DNA of 64,000 nucleotides from NCBI GenBank assembly GCA_020444275.1, contig JAHLLG010000001.1, forward strand, positions 1,143,773 through 1,207,772. Reading direction: 5' to 3'. Positions 29,001 through 36,356 of the stretch are shown piece after piece (position 1 is the stretch's first letter; each line of letters begins with the position of its first letter). This DNA comes from Bacteroidota bacterium. Its GTDB lineage: Bacteria; Bacteroidota; Bacteroidia; Bacteroidales; UBA12077. Below the pieces are notes generated by a model. It made no database searches. It was not told the origin of the DNA and was given only the letters and a program-made list of their open reading frames with translations. The position numbers were made by a program, and so were the translations under genes.

Positions 29001-29827
29001 TTGCAGAAAAGTACAATAAAGAGATCAATGCAGTTCTTGTATTTTCTGAAAAAGAGGTGTCATCTAATGTTAGTCGCGAGTTGTATAACCTGGCTATGAT
29101 TACAGGTAAATTAGGTAAAACAGCGAACGGATTAATTCCATTGAAAGAAAAGAATAATTCACAGGGGTTATTTGATATGGGAGTTTCTTCGAAGAATGGA
29201 GTTGGAAACATCGATTTATCAGATAAGAAGTATGCTAAAAAGCTTATTAAAAAGTGGAAAATTGATGCATTACCGGAACAGGGAGAAAAATGCACGAAAG
29301 ATCTATTAAACGAAGGATTAATCAAGAAATTCTATATTTTTGGTGAAGACCCTGTTGGTTGCAGTGTGGATAAATCAAAAATCCAGAAGTGGTTTGCCGA
29401 CGCAGAATTTGTTATGGTTCAGGACTATTTTATGACCGAAACAGCGCAAAAGGCAAACTTAGTACTTCCAGCAACTTTCCCTGTAGAAACATCTGGTAGT
29501 TTTACAAATACACAGAAAAATATCCAGACGTTCGAAAAGCAGTTTAAAGGAAAAGTTGAGATGGAAAATTATATGCAACTTGTGAACATTTATAACAAAT
29601 TTGCTGATATGAAGGCACATTCGGTTGATGACATTAGCAAGGAAATCTTTGAATTGTTATCTGATGTGAAGAAGAATGAAAAGTTCGAGTTTGTATTTAC
29701 AGAAAAGGATAATAAGAATAAGCTCTTTAAACATGGTTGCGATTTTGTTGTGAAATATTTCGACAATCATTTTAAGGAATCATTCGATACAGCAAAAGAG
29801 CATATAAAAGTTGCAGTTAAAAACTAA
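26093..29827 (+). CDS. fusion subunit: 2Fe-2S + GltD/NfnB-like NAD(P)H-FAD module + ferredoxin + degenerate molybdopterin oxidoreductase domain
   Basis: A 1244-residue modular redox protein. Residues 1-85 form a NuoG-type [2Fe-2S] domain (Cys37, 48, 51, 65). Residues 95-160 form a GltD-type [4Fe-4S] region (Cys101, 105, 109, 144, 148, 152, 156). FAD binding is at 200-210 (IIGAGPGGLS) and NAD(P) binding at 332-361, with GGGNTAMD and YRR, the latter pointing to NADPH. Two ferredoxin clusters use Cys634/637/640/644 and 677/680/683/687. A molybdopterin-oxidoreductase domain starts with C-x2-C-x3-C-x27-C (Cys712, 715, 719, 747) and ends with VLPATFPVETSGSF. The Cys or Sec that ligates Mo in formate dehydrogenases is absent: the region after TNNV reads TSFHYVGQGRWYGNN. 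No H-cluster motif is present. Inference: the Nfn-like subunit of a bifurcating transhydrogenase (Stn/Bfu type). Confidence 0.85.
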   Translation: MSDQLNIILNGKNIKGNQGDTILELAKRTGIEIPTLCNDPRLKPFSSCFVCVVEIEGMKGMQPSCSTVIQEGMKIETENEKVKAARKTALDLMLSNHYADCEAPCKQTCPAGVDVQGYISLIEKGLYSEAIELIKQTNPLPAICGRVCVRPCEVACRRNYLDEGAAVGIDYMKRFAADMDLLSETRYVPKVAPSTGKKVAIIGAGPGGLSSAYFLQQKGHQCDIFEASPNPGGWLRYGIPEYRLPNDILDKEVAAVTELGANIHYNKKLGDNLSYKELQKDYDSVILTIGSQRGTLIGCEGDDAENVFSGIDFLRNMEMTGQKYDFSGKTVAVVGGGNTAMDCCRTSLRCGAEKVYVIYRRTEKEMPANPIEIHESKIEGVEYLFLTNPAKVNKDKDGKLKSMTCLKMELGEPDASGRRRPVPIEGSEFDIELDYALAAIGQKTDVNFLDDINKNAKDGKLEINRWGDIDADQNTLQTGIKSMFAAGDGVTGPATIIEAIQQAQVATRSCDQYLKGEELKAEPKEFISKRENFKELSADDFLGRYQKQIREEMPVLPAEDRVNFKEVELGYEDDKVAKHEAERCLECGCTEFFTCDLKKFATQYDADQKHFEGDYHAHELDFSHPYIEIDNNKCILCARCVRICKEVVGANALGLVNRGFDTIIAPSMGNSLTETDCESCGMCISTCPTGAITENVAFKPGPVKLDKVNTLCHYCSVGCEVEYHHKSEFVWRVTGKEGQVNKDGNICRYPKFGYGVMNDPARITQPLLKVDGNFEVISWQKAFDVIADEIKGVDPDENGFFAGARLSNEEMYMIQKLARAGAKTNNVTSFHYVGQGRWYGNNSIANVPFDQIKDASKIYILGSEVNMDNAVVSFMINNAREMNNIPVELITDKDLSALEHKVDEVVKIKSYYHFIKAVNYKLIENGLQNDLFIKDNCEGFSEYKKNLANENYEQLVKEAGVCCQGVIEEFAEKYNKEINAVLVFSEKEVSSNVSRELYNLAMITGKLGKTANGLIPLKEKNNSQGLFDMGVSSKNGVGNIDLSDKKYAKKLIKKWKIDALPEQGEKCTKDLLNEGLIKKFYIFGEDPVGCSVDKSKIQKWFADAEFVMVQDYFMTETAQKANLVLPATFPVETSGSFTNTQKNIQTFEKQFKGKVEMENYMQLVNIYNKFADMKAHSVDDISKEIFELLSDVKKNEKFEFVFTEKDNKNKLFKHGCDFVVKYFDNHFKESFDTAKEHIKVAVKN

Positions 29828-29851
29828 ACGAAAAAAATAAAACGAATCAAC

Positions 29852-30307
29852 ATGGAAAAATTTAGTTCAATTGATGAGATTCTTGATTTTGCAATTAATG
29901 CAGAACAAGAGGCTGTTGATTTTTATAATCAGTTAGCAGAAAACTCTAAAACAGAAGATATGCGACTCGTATTTACCTCTTTTGCACAAGAAGAGATAAG
30001 TCATAAGGCTCGCCTTACAACAATAAAAAAGGAGGGATCGTATAAAGCTGAACCGAAGCATATTGCCGATTTAAAAATCAGCAATTATATGGTTGATGTT
30101 ACACCAACTCCGGATATGACCTATCAGGAAGCTTTGGTTTTAGCTATGAATAAAGAAAAAGCTGCATTTAAGTTGTATTACGATTTAGCGAAAGTGGCCA
30201 GCAATACAGAAATGCGTGATATATTCTTATCACTTGCTCAGGAGGAATCAAAACATAAGCTGAGATTCGAAATTGAGTACGATGAATATGTTTTAAGAGA
30301 AAATTAA
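29852..30307 (+). CDS. rubrerythrin-like ferritin-superfamily diiron protein (no rubredoxin domain)
   Basis: A 151-residue four-helix bundle with two EExxH-type metal motifs, QEEISHK (about 50) and QEESKHK (about 132), and paired glutamates in AEQEAVDFYNQLAE and NKEKAAFKLYYDLAK. These supply a di-iron site as in rubrerythrin/YciF-like proteins, which reduce hydrogen peroxide in anaerobes. There is no rubredoxin Cys4 domain. It lies 24 nt after the fusion subunit and ends at a terminator, so it is probably the last gene of the redox operon, perhaps protecting oxygen-sensitive clusters. Confidence 0.85.
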   Translation: MEKFSSIDEILDFAINAEQEAVDFYNQLAENSKTEDMRLVFTSFAQEEISHKARLTTIKKEGSYKAEPKHIADLKISNYMVDVTPTPDMTYQEALVLAMNKEKAAFKLYYDLAKVASNTEMRDIFLSLAQEESKHKLRFEIEYDEYVLREN

Positions 30308-30328
30308 AATTAACTACTATCTATTAAT

Positions 30329-30362
30329 TAAGCATGACTTTATTTGTCATGCTTATTTTTTT
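30329..30362 (+). terminator. Rho-independent terminator of the redox operon
   Basis: TAAGCATGAC (30329-30338) pairs perfectly with GTCATGCTTA (30346-30355) around TTTATTT, followed by seven Ts. A textbook terminator 21 nt after the rubrerythrin stop. Confidence 0.9.
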
Positions 30363-30457
30363 ATTCAAAAGGTTCATGTAATTTTGTGAATGAATTTTTT
30401 ATTCAGAATACAATTTTTACTTGATAAATAGGTTATTAACCTGAAAAACGATTTAAG

Positions 30458-32452
30458 GTGAAAAGAACTACAATATTATTACTGATCTTTATTGCAACAC
30501 TTGGCCACTCTATAGCTCAACCCGATTCTCTTATCATTGAAAAGTCTAAGAACAAGGTGATTATTGGTGGGCAAATGTATTATGTCCATATTGTTAAGAA
30601 AGGTGAAACACTATTTTCTTTAAGTAAAGTGTATAATGTTTCGCAAAAAGAAATAGCTAAGGAAAATCCGGACATTTTTCTTGGATTACAAGTTGGACAG
30701 GCGTTAAAAATTCCGGTAACTGATAAAAAGGAAAGTGGCGATAAGTTATTAAGTAATGATTTTAATTATCATAGGGTTAAAAAAGGTCAAACATTGTACT
30801 TCTTGTCCAGAAAGTATAATGTATCACAAGAAGATATTATTGCCTGTAATCCAGATGTGCGATACGGAATAAGAGAAAACCAAATAGTTAAAATTCCAAA
30901 ATCAAAAAAAGTTGTAGATGAATTTAAAACACCCGTAAATAAGTCTATTGAGGATACCATAAAGCTTGAAGATGAGTTTATTTATCATAAGGTTGAACCT
31001 AAAGAAACCATCTATTCGCTTACTCGATTTTACGACATAGATGAAGATTTACTTTTGGAGTATAATCCATATTTAAGCGAAGGACTTAAAGTCGGGCAGG
31101 TTTTAAAAATTCCTAAAGTTGTCGAAGATGTGGAAGAGGCTACTGTATTATTAAAAACGGAAGAAACCGGAGATGATACCACATTATATAAGCAAAGAAA
31201 ATGGTTAGCCTATTCAGATTCAGTTCATTGGTCTGACTGCAGAGAATTAAGAAGATCGCAGACAGAACCTTACCAGGTAGCCGTTATGTTACCTCTTTAT
31301 TTAGAAAAGAATGATGAGGAGTTTTATATCGACTCAACCGAATTTGATGATGACGGGAATAGAATTTATGAAAAAATATATTACGATCCATTTTATGTAT
31401 ATCCCAAATCAGCACCGTTTGTTGAGTTTTATGAAGGTTTTTTATTAGCAGTTGATTCGCTGAAAAAACAAGGATTATCTATAAACCTTCATGTTTATGA
31501 TACTGAAAACGATACTGCACGAATACAAGAGATATTAAGTTTTCCTGAGCTAACAGGTATGGATTTAATTATTGGACCAATATATAATCATGAATTAAAG
31601 CTGGTTTCCGAATTTTCAGCTCAACATCAAATAAAAATGGTTTCTCCATTTACAGATAATTTAAAATTGGTTGATAAAAATCCTTATCTGTTCCAGGTGA
31701 ATCCCTCGTACACTTCCCAGATTGATGAGTTTGCCCGGTATGTTTCCGGATTTGGAGATAAAAATATTGTGCTGGTTCACAACGGAGATAGCCTGGCATA
31801 TAGTAATGTGCAAATGGTTAAGGATAAGATTTTTAACAACTTATCAGTAGATACCATGGTCAATAATATCCAGTTTAAGGAAGTCGTATTCCGTGATAGT
31901 ATTTTTGTTCTGGAGCATGCTTTAAGCGACGAAATTGAGAATGTAATTATAATACCTTCAAACGAAGAAGCATTTGTAACAAATGTGGTTACCAAATTAA
32001 ATACGCTTAAAGCTTTTGGTAATCAGATTAAAGTAGTGGGTTTATCCAGATGGCAGCGATTTAGAAATATCGATCCAGAATACTTTTTTAATCTTGAGTT
32101 ATGTATTGCTTCTCCATTTTTCGTCGACTATCATCACCAGGATGTTAAAGATTTTATACTAAAGTACAGAAAAATTTATCATACCGAACCCGACCAAATG
32201 GCAATACATGCTTATGATATAGGCACCTATTTTTTATCAGCTTTGAGAAAATATGGTGAGAACTTTGATCACTGTATATATAATTATCGGGTTGATTTAT
32301 TGCAGGCTGATTATAGATTTGTGAAATGGTACGAAGATTCCGGATTCGAAAATGTTCATGTCGATATTATTAAATATTATAATGGATACAATATTTTTAG
32401 AATAAGCGAAATGAAAGATAAGCTATCCGTTTCACAGACACGAACAAAGTAG
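30458..32452 (+). CDS. exported protein with three LysM repeats and a periplasmic-binding-like domain
   Basis: A 664-residue secreted protein with a GTG start at 30458, chosen because the codons that follow encode a signal peptide (residues 1-20, ending GHSIAQ). Three LysM peptidoglycan-binding repeats start near residues 41, 108 and 180 with YYVHIVKKGETLFSLSK, YHRVKKGQTLYFLSRKYN and YHKVEPKETIYSLTRFYD. The C-terminal about 390 residues (from PYQVAVMLPLYLE) form a type-1 periplasmic-binding fold, seen as QVAVMLPLYLE, GMDLIIGPIYN, KMVSPFTDN and FLFQVNP-like strands. Similar Bacteroidota proteins are annotated as LysM peptidoglycan-binding proteins and may work like LpoA-type activators; the role is inferred. 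Confidence 0.85.
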   Translation: MKRTTILLLIFIATLGHSIAQPDSLIIEKSKNKVIIGGQMYYVHIVKKGETLFSLSKVYNVSQKEIAKENPDIFLGLQVGQALKIPVTDKKESGDKLLSNDFNYHRVKKGQTLYFLSRKYNVSQEDIIACNPDVRYGIRENQIVKIPKSKKVVDEFKTPVNKSIEDTIKLEDEFIYHKVEPKETIYSLTRFYDIDEDLLLEYNPYLSEGLKVGQVLKIPKVVEDVEEATVLLKTEETGDDTTLYKQRKWLAYSDSVHWSDCRELRRSQTEPYQVAVMLPLYLEKNDEEFYIDSTEFDDDGNRIYEKIYYDPFYVYPKSAPFVEFYEGFLLAVDSLKKQGLSINLHVYDTENDTARIQEILSFPELTGMDLIIGPIYNHELKLVSEFSAQHQIKMVSPFTDNLKLVDKNPYLFQVNPSYTSQIDEFARYVSGFGDKNIVLVHNGDSLAYSNVQMVKDKIFNNLSVDTMVNNIQFKEVVFRDSIFVLEHALSDEIENVIIIPSNEEAFVTNVVTKLNTLKAFGNQIKVVGLSRWQRFRNIDPEYFFNLELCIASPFFVDYHHQDVKDFILKYRKIYHTEPDQMAIHAYDIGTYFLSALRKYGENFDHCIYNYRVDLLQADYRFVKWYEDSGFENVHVDIIKYYNGYNIFRISEMKDKLSVSQTRTK

Positions 32453-32472
32453 TATTGTTATAAATAACAACC

Positions 32473-32506
32473 AAGTGCTCTTTTAGTTAGAAGAGCACTT
32501 TTTTTT
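32473..32506 (+). terminator. Rho-independent terminator after the LysM protein gene
   Basis: AAGTGCTCTT (32473-32482) pairs with AAGAGCACTT (32491-32500), loop TTAGTTAG, followed by a run of Ts. Directly downstream of the stop codon. Confidence 0.9.
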
Positions 32507-32577
32507 ATAAAAAAGATTTTGATTTTATAATATTTACTTCTATCTTACTCTGAAATTTACCTTACTTTTTAAAATTT

Positions 32578-32856
32578 ATGGCAAGTTGCAGAGATATAAA
32601 AAAGGATATCAACTTTTTGGCAAATCAGATGTTGACTGAATGTTTTTCATTTATGGAATATTCACCGGTAAATAATCAGGAAAATGTACTGGATATTCTG
32701 CATGATGTTGAACAACTGCGACGGAATTTATTATATAAGGTAAATAACCCACCCGAAAATGGCAGTTTGAAAGAATATTACCGGATTATTATTGAGGAGA
32801 TGTATGATACGAATATGAAACTGCTCGAAGAACTAAATAGTTTAAATGAGAAATAG
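32578..32856 (+). CDS. small helical protein, function unknown
   Basis: A 92-residue soluble protein predicted to be mostly alpha-helical (KDINFLANQMLTECFSFMEY, then DILHDVEQLRRNLLYKV and IIIEEMYDTNMKLLEELN). I do not recognise a family; small helical proteins of this length are common next to Bacteroidota LysM genes, but that is only an impression. ATG with an AT-rich upstream region. It follows the terminator of the LysM gene and is convergent with the receiver gene on the minus strand. The coding potential looks real from amino-acid composition and length, with moderate confidence. Confidence 0.6.
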   Translation: MASCRDIKKDINFLANQMLTECFSFMEYSPVNNQENVLDILHDVEQLRRNLLYKVNNPPENGSLKEYYRIIIEEMYDTNMKLLEELNSLNEK

Positions 32857-32890
32857 CATTATTACTTCTAAAAACTAGATATCCCATAGC

Positions 32891-33271
32891 TTAATCCTCA
32901 TTAGTTAAAGATGTGATTGCATTCTTAATTTTTTCAAAAGAATAAGGTTTAGTAATAATATCATTAAAACCAGCCGTTGAATAATCTTCAAAGAAGTCTA
33001 ATGGATTATGCGCGGTTAATGCAATTATAGGAATAGAATTAATAGGTGAAGGCATTTTATTTCTGATATATTGCGTAGTTTCTAATCCATTCATTTTTGG
33101 CATCTCTATATCCATAAAAACAACATCAATATCTCCTTGTTTAATTTTTTCAATAGCTTCCAAACCATTCTCGGCTTCTTTAATTTCTTTTGCAATCTCA
33201 GACAAAACTTCCTTTAATAAGATGCGGTTCATTAATATGTCATCAACAATTAAAACAGTAAACTTTTTCAT
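32891..33271 (-). CDS. single-domain response regulator
   Basis: A 126-residue receiver, taking the ATG at 33271; a TTG three codons upstream at 33280 is possible but would overlap the crp-like gene. It has the acidic pair in LIVDDILMNR, the phospho-acceptor Asp54 in VVFMDIEMPKMNG, a Thr in IALTAHN and Lys in ITKPYSFE. Its start lies one base after the stop of the Crp/Fnr-family gene, so the two are co-transcribed. The MDIEMPxMNG class receivers often accept phosphate from hybrid kinases. No output domain; the partner is probably encoded in the nearby chemosensory or kinase genes. Confidence 0.88.
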   Translation of the reverse strand: MKKFTVLIVDDILMNRILLKEVLSEIAKEIKEAENGLEAIEKIKQGDIDVVFMDIEMPKMNGLETTQYIRNKMPSPINSIPIIALTAHNPLDFFEDYSTAGFNDIITKPYSFEKIKNAITSLTNED

Positions 33272-33272
33272 A

Positions 33273-33956
33273 TTAACCAAGCCTGCTTAAGGTTTTTACA
33301 ATATCGATACTTTTAATTCTAATTTGTTTTCCATCTATTTCAATAATCTTGTCGTTTTTGAATTCGGTAAGTGTGCGAATGAAACTTTCTTTAGTTGTTC
33401 CGGCTAATTCAGCAAGCTCATTTCTTGTTATTGGAAATTCAAATTCTTCGGAATTATAAATATGGTTGGAGAAATATAAGATAATATCTGCGATTTTTCC
33501 TGGTAATTGTTTTTGGTATTGTGATATTATTCTGTCGAAGATATTTAAATTGTCTTGTGATACATTTTTTAGTAAGTGTATGGCATATTTACCATTTTCC
33601 AGAAGAATTGAATTAAAAACGTTAAAATCAATAAAAAAAACACTTGAGTTTTCTATTGCACTCGCTGAGTATTGATAAATATTATTCCCAAATACGGATA
33701 CAAGTCCAATAAATTCGCCTGGTTTAGCAATTTTCAGAATTAAAGAGCGATTGTTTCTACCTTCTCGGTATAGCTTAATAAGACCTGTCTCCAGAAATAT
33801 AACATGAGATGTGGGAGTGCCTTCTCTGAAAATAACTTCTTTTTTCTTAAACGTAATAAAACGACCGTTAGATTTTATTTTTTCAGTTTGTTCCTCAGTT
33901 AATATGTTCCCTTTTGGTAATAAAGTATCTAAAATATTTATGTGGGGAGTGTTCAT
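33273..33956 (-). CDS. Crp/Fnr family transcriptional regulator, cysteine-free
   Basis: A 227-residue regulator. Residues about 30-135 form a cyclic-nucleotide-binding-like beta roll (FITFKKKEVIFREGTPTSHVIFLETG). Residues about 165-215 form the Crp-type HTH (ITRNELAELAGTTKESFIRTLTEF); the recognition helix keeps the Glu and Arg that in CRP/FNR contact TGA half-sites. The protein contains no cysteine at all, so it cannot carry an FNR-style [4Fe-4S] cluster, and the signal must be a ligand or another mechanism. It is divergent from the chemosensory operon, with a 24-bp palindrome in the 175-bp gap. It probably controls both directions. Confidence 0.9.
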   Translation of the reverse strand: MNTPHINILDTLLPKGNILTEEQTEKIKSNGRFITFKKKEVIFREGTPTSHVIFLETGLIKLYREGRNNRSLILKIAKPGEFIGLVSVFGNNIYQYSASAIENSSVFFIDFNVFNSILLENGKYAIHLLKNVSQDNLNIFDRIISQYQKQLPGKIADIILYFSNHIYNSEEFEFPITRNELAELAGTTKESFIRTLTEFKNDKIIEIDGKQIRIKSIDIVKTLSRLG

Positions 33957-34018
33957 ATATATCGACTGTTTCTGTAAATGTATTAAAATCTTTGTAAATA
34001 TTTTAATATTAGAATGAG

Positions 34019-34042
34019 ATTTGATGATTTAAATCATCAAAT
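34019..34042. promoter_or_regulatory. 24-bp perfect palindrome with CRP/FNR-type core, candidate operator
   Basis: The sequence is a perfect inverted repeat centred between 34030 and 34031, with the core TGATTTAAATCA and outer extensions. The core fits the CRP/FNR pattern TGAT-N4-ATCA. It lies between the divergent Crp/Fnr-family gene (start 33956) and the chemosensory operon (start 34132). The centre is about 74 bp from the regulator's start codon and about 101 bp from the operon's. A natural target for the adjacent regulator. Confidence 0.7.
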
Positions 34043-34131
34043 TGAGGTAACTTATCTCACCTCTTTTCTCTTGCATGCCATAGTGTTGATAACGTACTTT
34101 TACATTAACTTATAATGTAAGATTTAAACAC

Positions 34132-34533
34132 ATGATTATGATAAAAGGAAGTAATATATTAATTGTGGATGATTCTGAAACCAATCTGGTTTTATTAGAA
34201 GCAATTTTAGAGGATGCAGGATGCAATGTAGAAAAGGCATTTAGTGCAAAAGAAGCTTTGCTATCGCTAACAAAGAATATTCCAGACTTAATTTTGTTGG
34301 ATTTACTTATGCCAAATGAAAATGGATTCGATTTATTAAAAAAATTAAAAGCGAACAACATTTTTAAAACTATCCCCATTATAATAGTTACAGCTTTTGC
34401 AAATAATGATAATAGGGTTATGGCTAAGGAACTTGGCGCGGTAAATGTTATTGAAAAACCAATTAATATTAAAGAGTTCTTAGATGTTATTGGCGAGGCG
34501 TTAAATGATAGCATTGAAATACAAAAAAACTAA
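34132..34533 (+). CDS. single-domain response regulator, first gene of the chemosensory operon
   Basis: A 133-residue receiver. It has the acidic pair in NILIVDDSETN (Asp13, Asp14), the phospho-acceptor Asp57 in LILLDLLMPNENG, Thr in IIIVTAFAN and Lys in IEKPINIKE. The ATG at 34132 is used; a second ATG at 34138 is equally possible. It lies 3 nt before the long coiled-coil gene with CheZ-like motifs, so the pair may function together (receiver and phosphatase or scaffold). It is a second CheY-type protein, distinct from the CheY next to cheA, which suggests a branched output or phosphate sink. Confidence 0.88.
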   Translation: MIMIKGSNILIVDDSETNLVLLEAILEDAGCNVEKAFSAKEALLSLTKNIPDLILLDLLMPNENGFDLLKKLKANNIFKTIPIIIVTAFANNDNRVMAKELGAVNVIEKPINIKEFLDVIGEALNDSIEIQKN

Positions 34534-34536
34534 AAA

Positions 34537-36336
34537 ATGGGTGATCTTAATAAGAACGAAGAAATTAAAATTAAAGCATTACTTGAGGCTTATTCTATTA
34601 CTGATATATCAAATACATTTACGCAAATTGACAATAAATTATTAGCATTACATAAATGTTCTGCAGATGATTTTCTTCAGTTAAATAACGATTTCAAAAA
34701 GTTATTTGCCCAATCAAAGCTTATATCAGACAATGTTGATATTATTGTTAATACGATTAACAATAAAGATACCAAAGAAATACAAAAAGAAGTTTATTCT
34801 TTTTATGAAAGACTAAGAGAACAGGTAATTATTGTTGATGAGAAATTAGCATTAACTATGAGCTTCTTAGAAGATCTGGTTGATAAGTTAAGGTATACAT
34901 TTTTCCCCATTAGAAATTATAACCAAAATTTAACAAGTCTTAAATACTTAATTACCAATTTAGACTTGGCACTAAATATCTCAGACAATCCGAATAATAA
35001 AACACATTGGATTAAGACCATAATTGAAAACATTGATCATACAAAGCATTTAACAGAGAAAATAACAAAGAGCTTAAATAACTTGCGTAAGCTATGTAAA
35101 TCCATTTATTCAGATTTTCAGCACTTTAAAAATCAACATGAGGATAATATAGAAACGCTGTTATCAAGTGTAAAGGAAAGAATTAACCGCATAAACCTGA
35201 AATATCAGAAGAACCAGCAATGCATACCTCAAATTCGTAAGAAAACAGACAAATCATCCGAAAGCATTAATGATATCATAAAAAAACTTCAGTATCAGGA
35301 TATCATTCAGCAGAAGATGGAGCATATACAAAAGACACACAAAGATTTAATTCAAGAGATTATTGATTTAGACAAGTCGTCGAAAGGAGAACAACACTTA
35401 AATGATAAAGCAAAGTTTTTTCTACGTATAAGGGATATAGCTGGTTTGCAGGCAGCACAACTAATCCATGCTAACAAGGAATACCAGTCTGCTATCCAGA
35501 TTATCGTTAATAATTTTATTCAGGTTGGTGATAATATGAAGTCGATATCCGAAATGTGCGAAGATATTCATAGTGAAGATGAGAATGATGAGGTAAAATT
35601 AGTAGACGAGATTATTGAGCAAATAACTATTACAGAAGGTAATTTTAAAAAGAGAATTGATAAAAATAAAAAATTAAAAAATGATCTTTTATTAGTTGAT
35701 AGAAAACTTGAGCAGTCAGAAAATTATGTTAAAGTGCTAAGAAAGAACTCTTTAATGCTTGATGAAAATCTTGAAAAATCTTTATACGAGGTAAAAAACC
35801 AATCTGGGAAAGAATCTAAAATATCTGATTCTATCAAGCAGATTAAAAATCTTCATAATGAAATTAAAAAGAACTCTTCCGGTTTAGATAATATATTAAT
35901 TGATTTAACTCCTATTAAGAAACGAATCCAACGATTTATGGATGAGTTTAATTCATTAACTATTAATGAGGATTTTAATAGAATAAAACAAAATGTATCC
36001 TTATTTAATAATGTAAGGAAACATATAGATACCAAACTTGACGAGAACCGTGAGATTAGTAACTCAGCATTAAAAAGTATAAAGAAATCAATTTCTGAAA
36101 TAAAATATTACGATTTCTTCGAAAACACCATAGAGCAAATAATTAAAGAACTAAATACGATTAATTATAACTTAAAAGTAGATGAAAATGAGGATTTGGG
36201 TTCTGTGGAAGAAAACCTGGCAAAAATCAAGCAATATTATACCATGGAAACAGAACACCAAATTCATGATCAGGTATCTGCTGGCGAAGAAATAGATGTT
36301 GATAGTGAGGAAGATGGAGATATTGAATTTTTCTAG
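34537..36336 (+). CDS. long coiled-coil protein with CheZ-like phosphatase motifs
   Basis: A 599-residue, mostly alpha-helical cytosolic protein with no transmembrane segment. I do not recognise a named family. The segment INDIIKKLQYQDIIQQKMEH (244-263) resembles the CheZ catalytic helix, where FQDLTGQ supplies Asp and Gln spaced D-x3-Q; here they are Asp255 and Gln259. A second, weaker copy, IKYYDFFENTIEQI (522-535), has Asp526 and Asn530 at the same spacing. Between them is RIRDIAGLQAAQL, and the last 30 residues are acidic and end DIEFF. The position between a receiver and STAS/cheY fits a receiver-phosphatase or scaffold. This is an inference from motif and context. Confidence 0.7.
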   Translation: MGDLNKNEEIKIKALLEAYSITDISNTFTQIDNKLLALHKCSADDFLQLNNDFKKLFAQSKLISDNVDIIVNTINNKDTKEIQKEVYSFYERLREQVIIVDEKLALTMSFLEDLVDKLRYTFFPIRNYNQNLTSLKYLITNLDLALNISDNPNNKTHWIKTIIENIDHTKHLTEKITKSLNNLRKLCKSIYSDFQHFKNQHEDNIETLLSSVKERINRINLKYQKNQQCIPQIRKKTDKSSESINDIIKKLQYQDIIQQKMEHIQKTHKDLIQEIIDLDKSSKGEQHLNDKAKFFLRIRDIAGLQAAQLIHANKEYQSAIQIIVNNFIQVGDNMKSISEMCEDIHSEDENDEVKLVDEIIEQITITEGNFKKRIDKNKKLKNDLLLVDRKLEQSENYVKVLRKNSLMLDENLEKSLYEVKNQSGKESKISDSIKQIKNLHNEIKKNSSGLDNILIDLTPIKKRIQRFMDEFNSLTINEDFNRIKQNVSLFNNVRKHIDTKLDENREISNSALKSIKKSISEIKYYDFFENTIEQIIKELNTINYNLKVDENEDLGSVEENLAKIKQYYTMETEHQIHDQVSAGEEIDVDSEEDGDIEFF

Positions 36337-36356
36337 TAAACGTTAAAAAAATATAT

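Noticed and set aside
23715-29827. [FeFe] hydrogenase (HydABC)
   Set aside because: NuoE- and NuoF-like subunits suggested it at first, but the large subunit has none of the H-cluster motifs (TSCCP, MPCxxK, or the MACPGGC-type motif) and instead has GltD-like and molybdopterin-type domains.
26093-29827. NAD-dependent formate dehydrogenase alpha subunit
   Set aside because: The domain order is partly similar, but the Mo-ligating Cys/Sec and nearby active-site His are missing and a GltD-like module is inserted.
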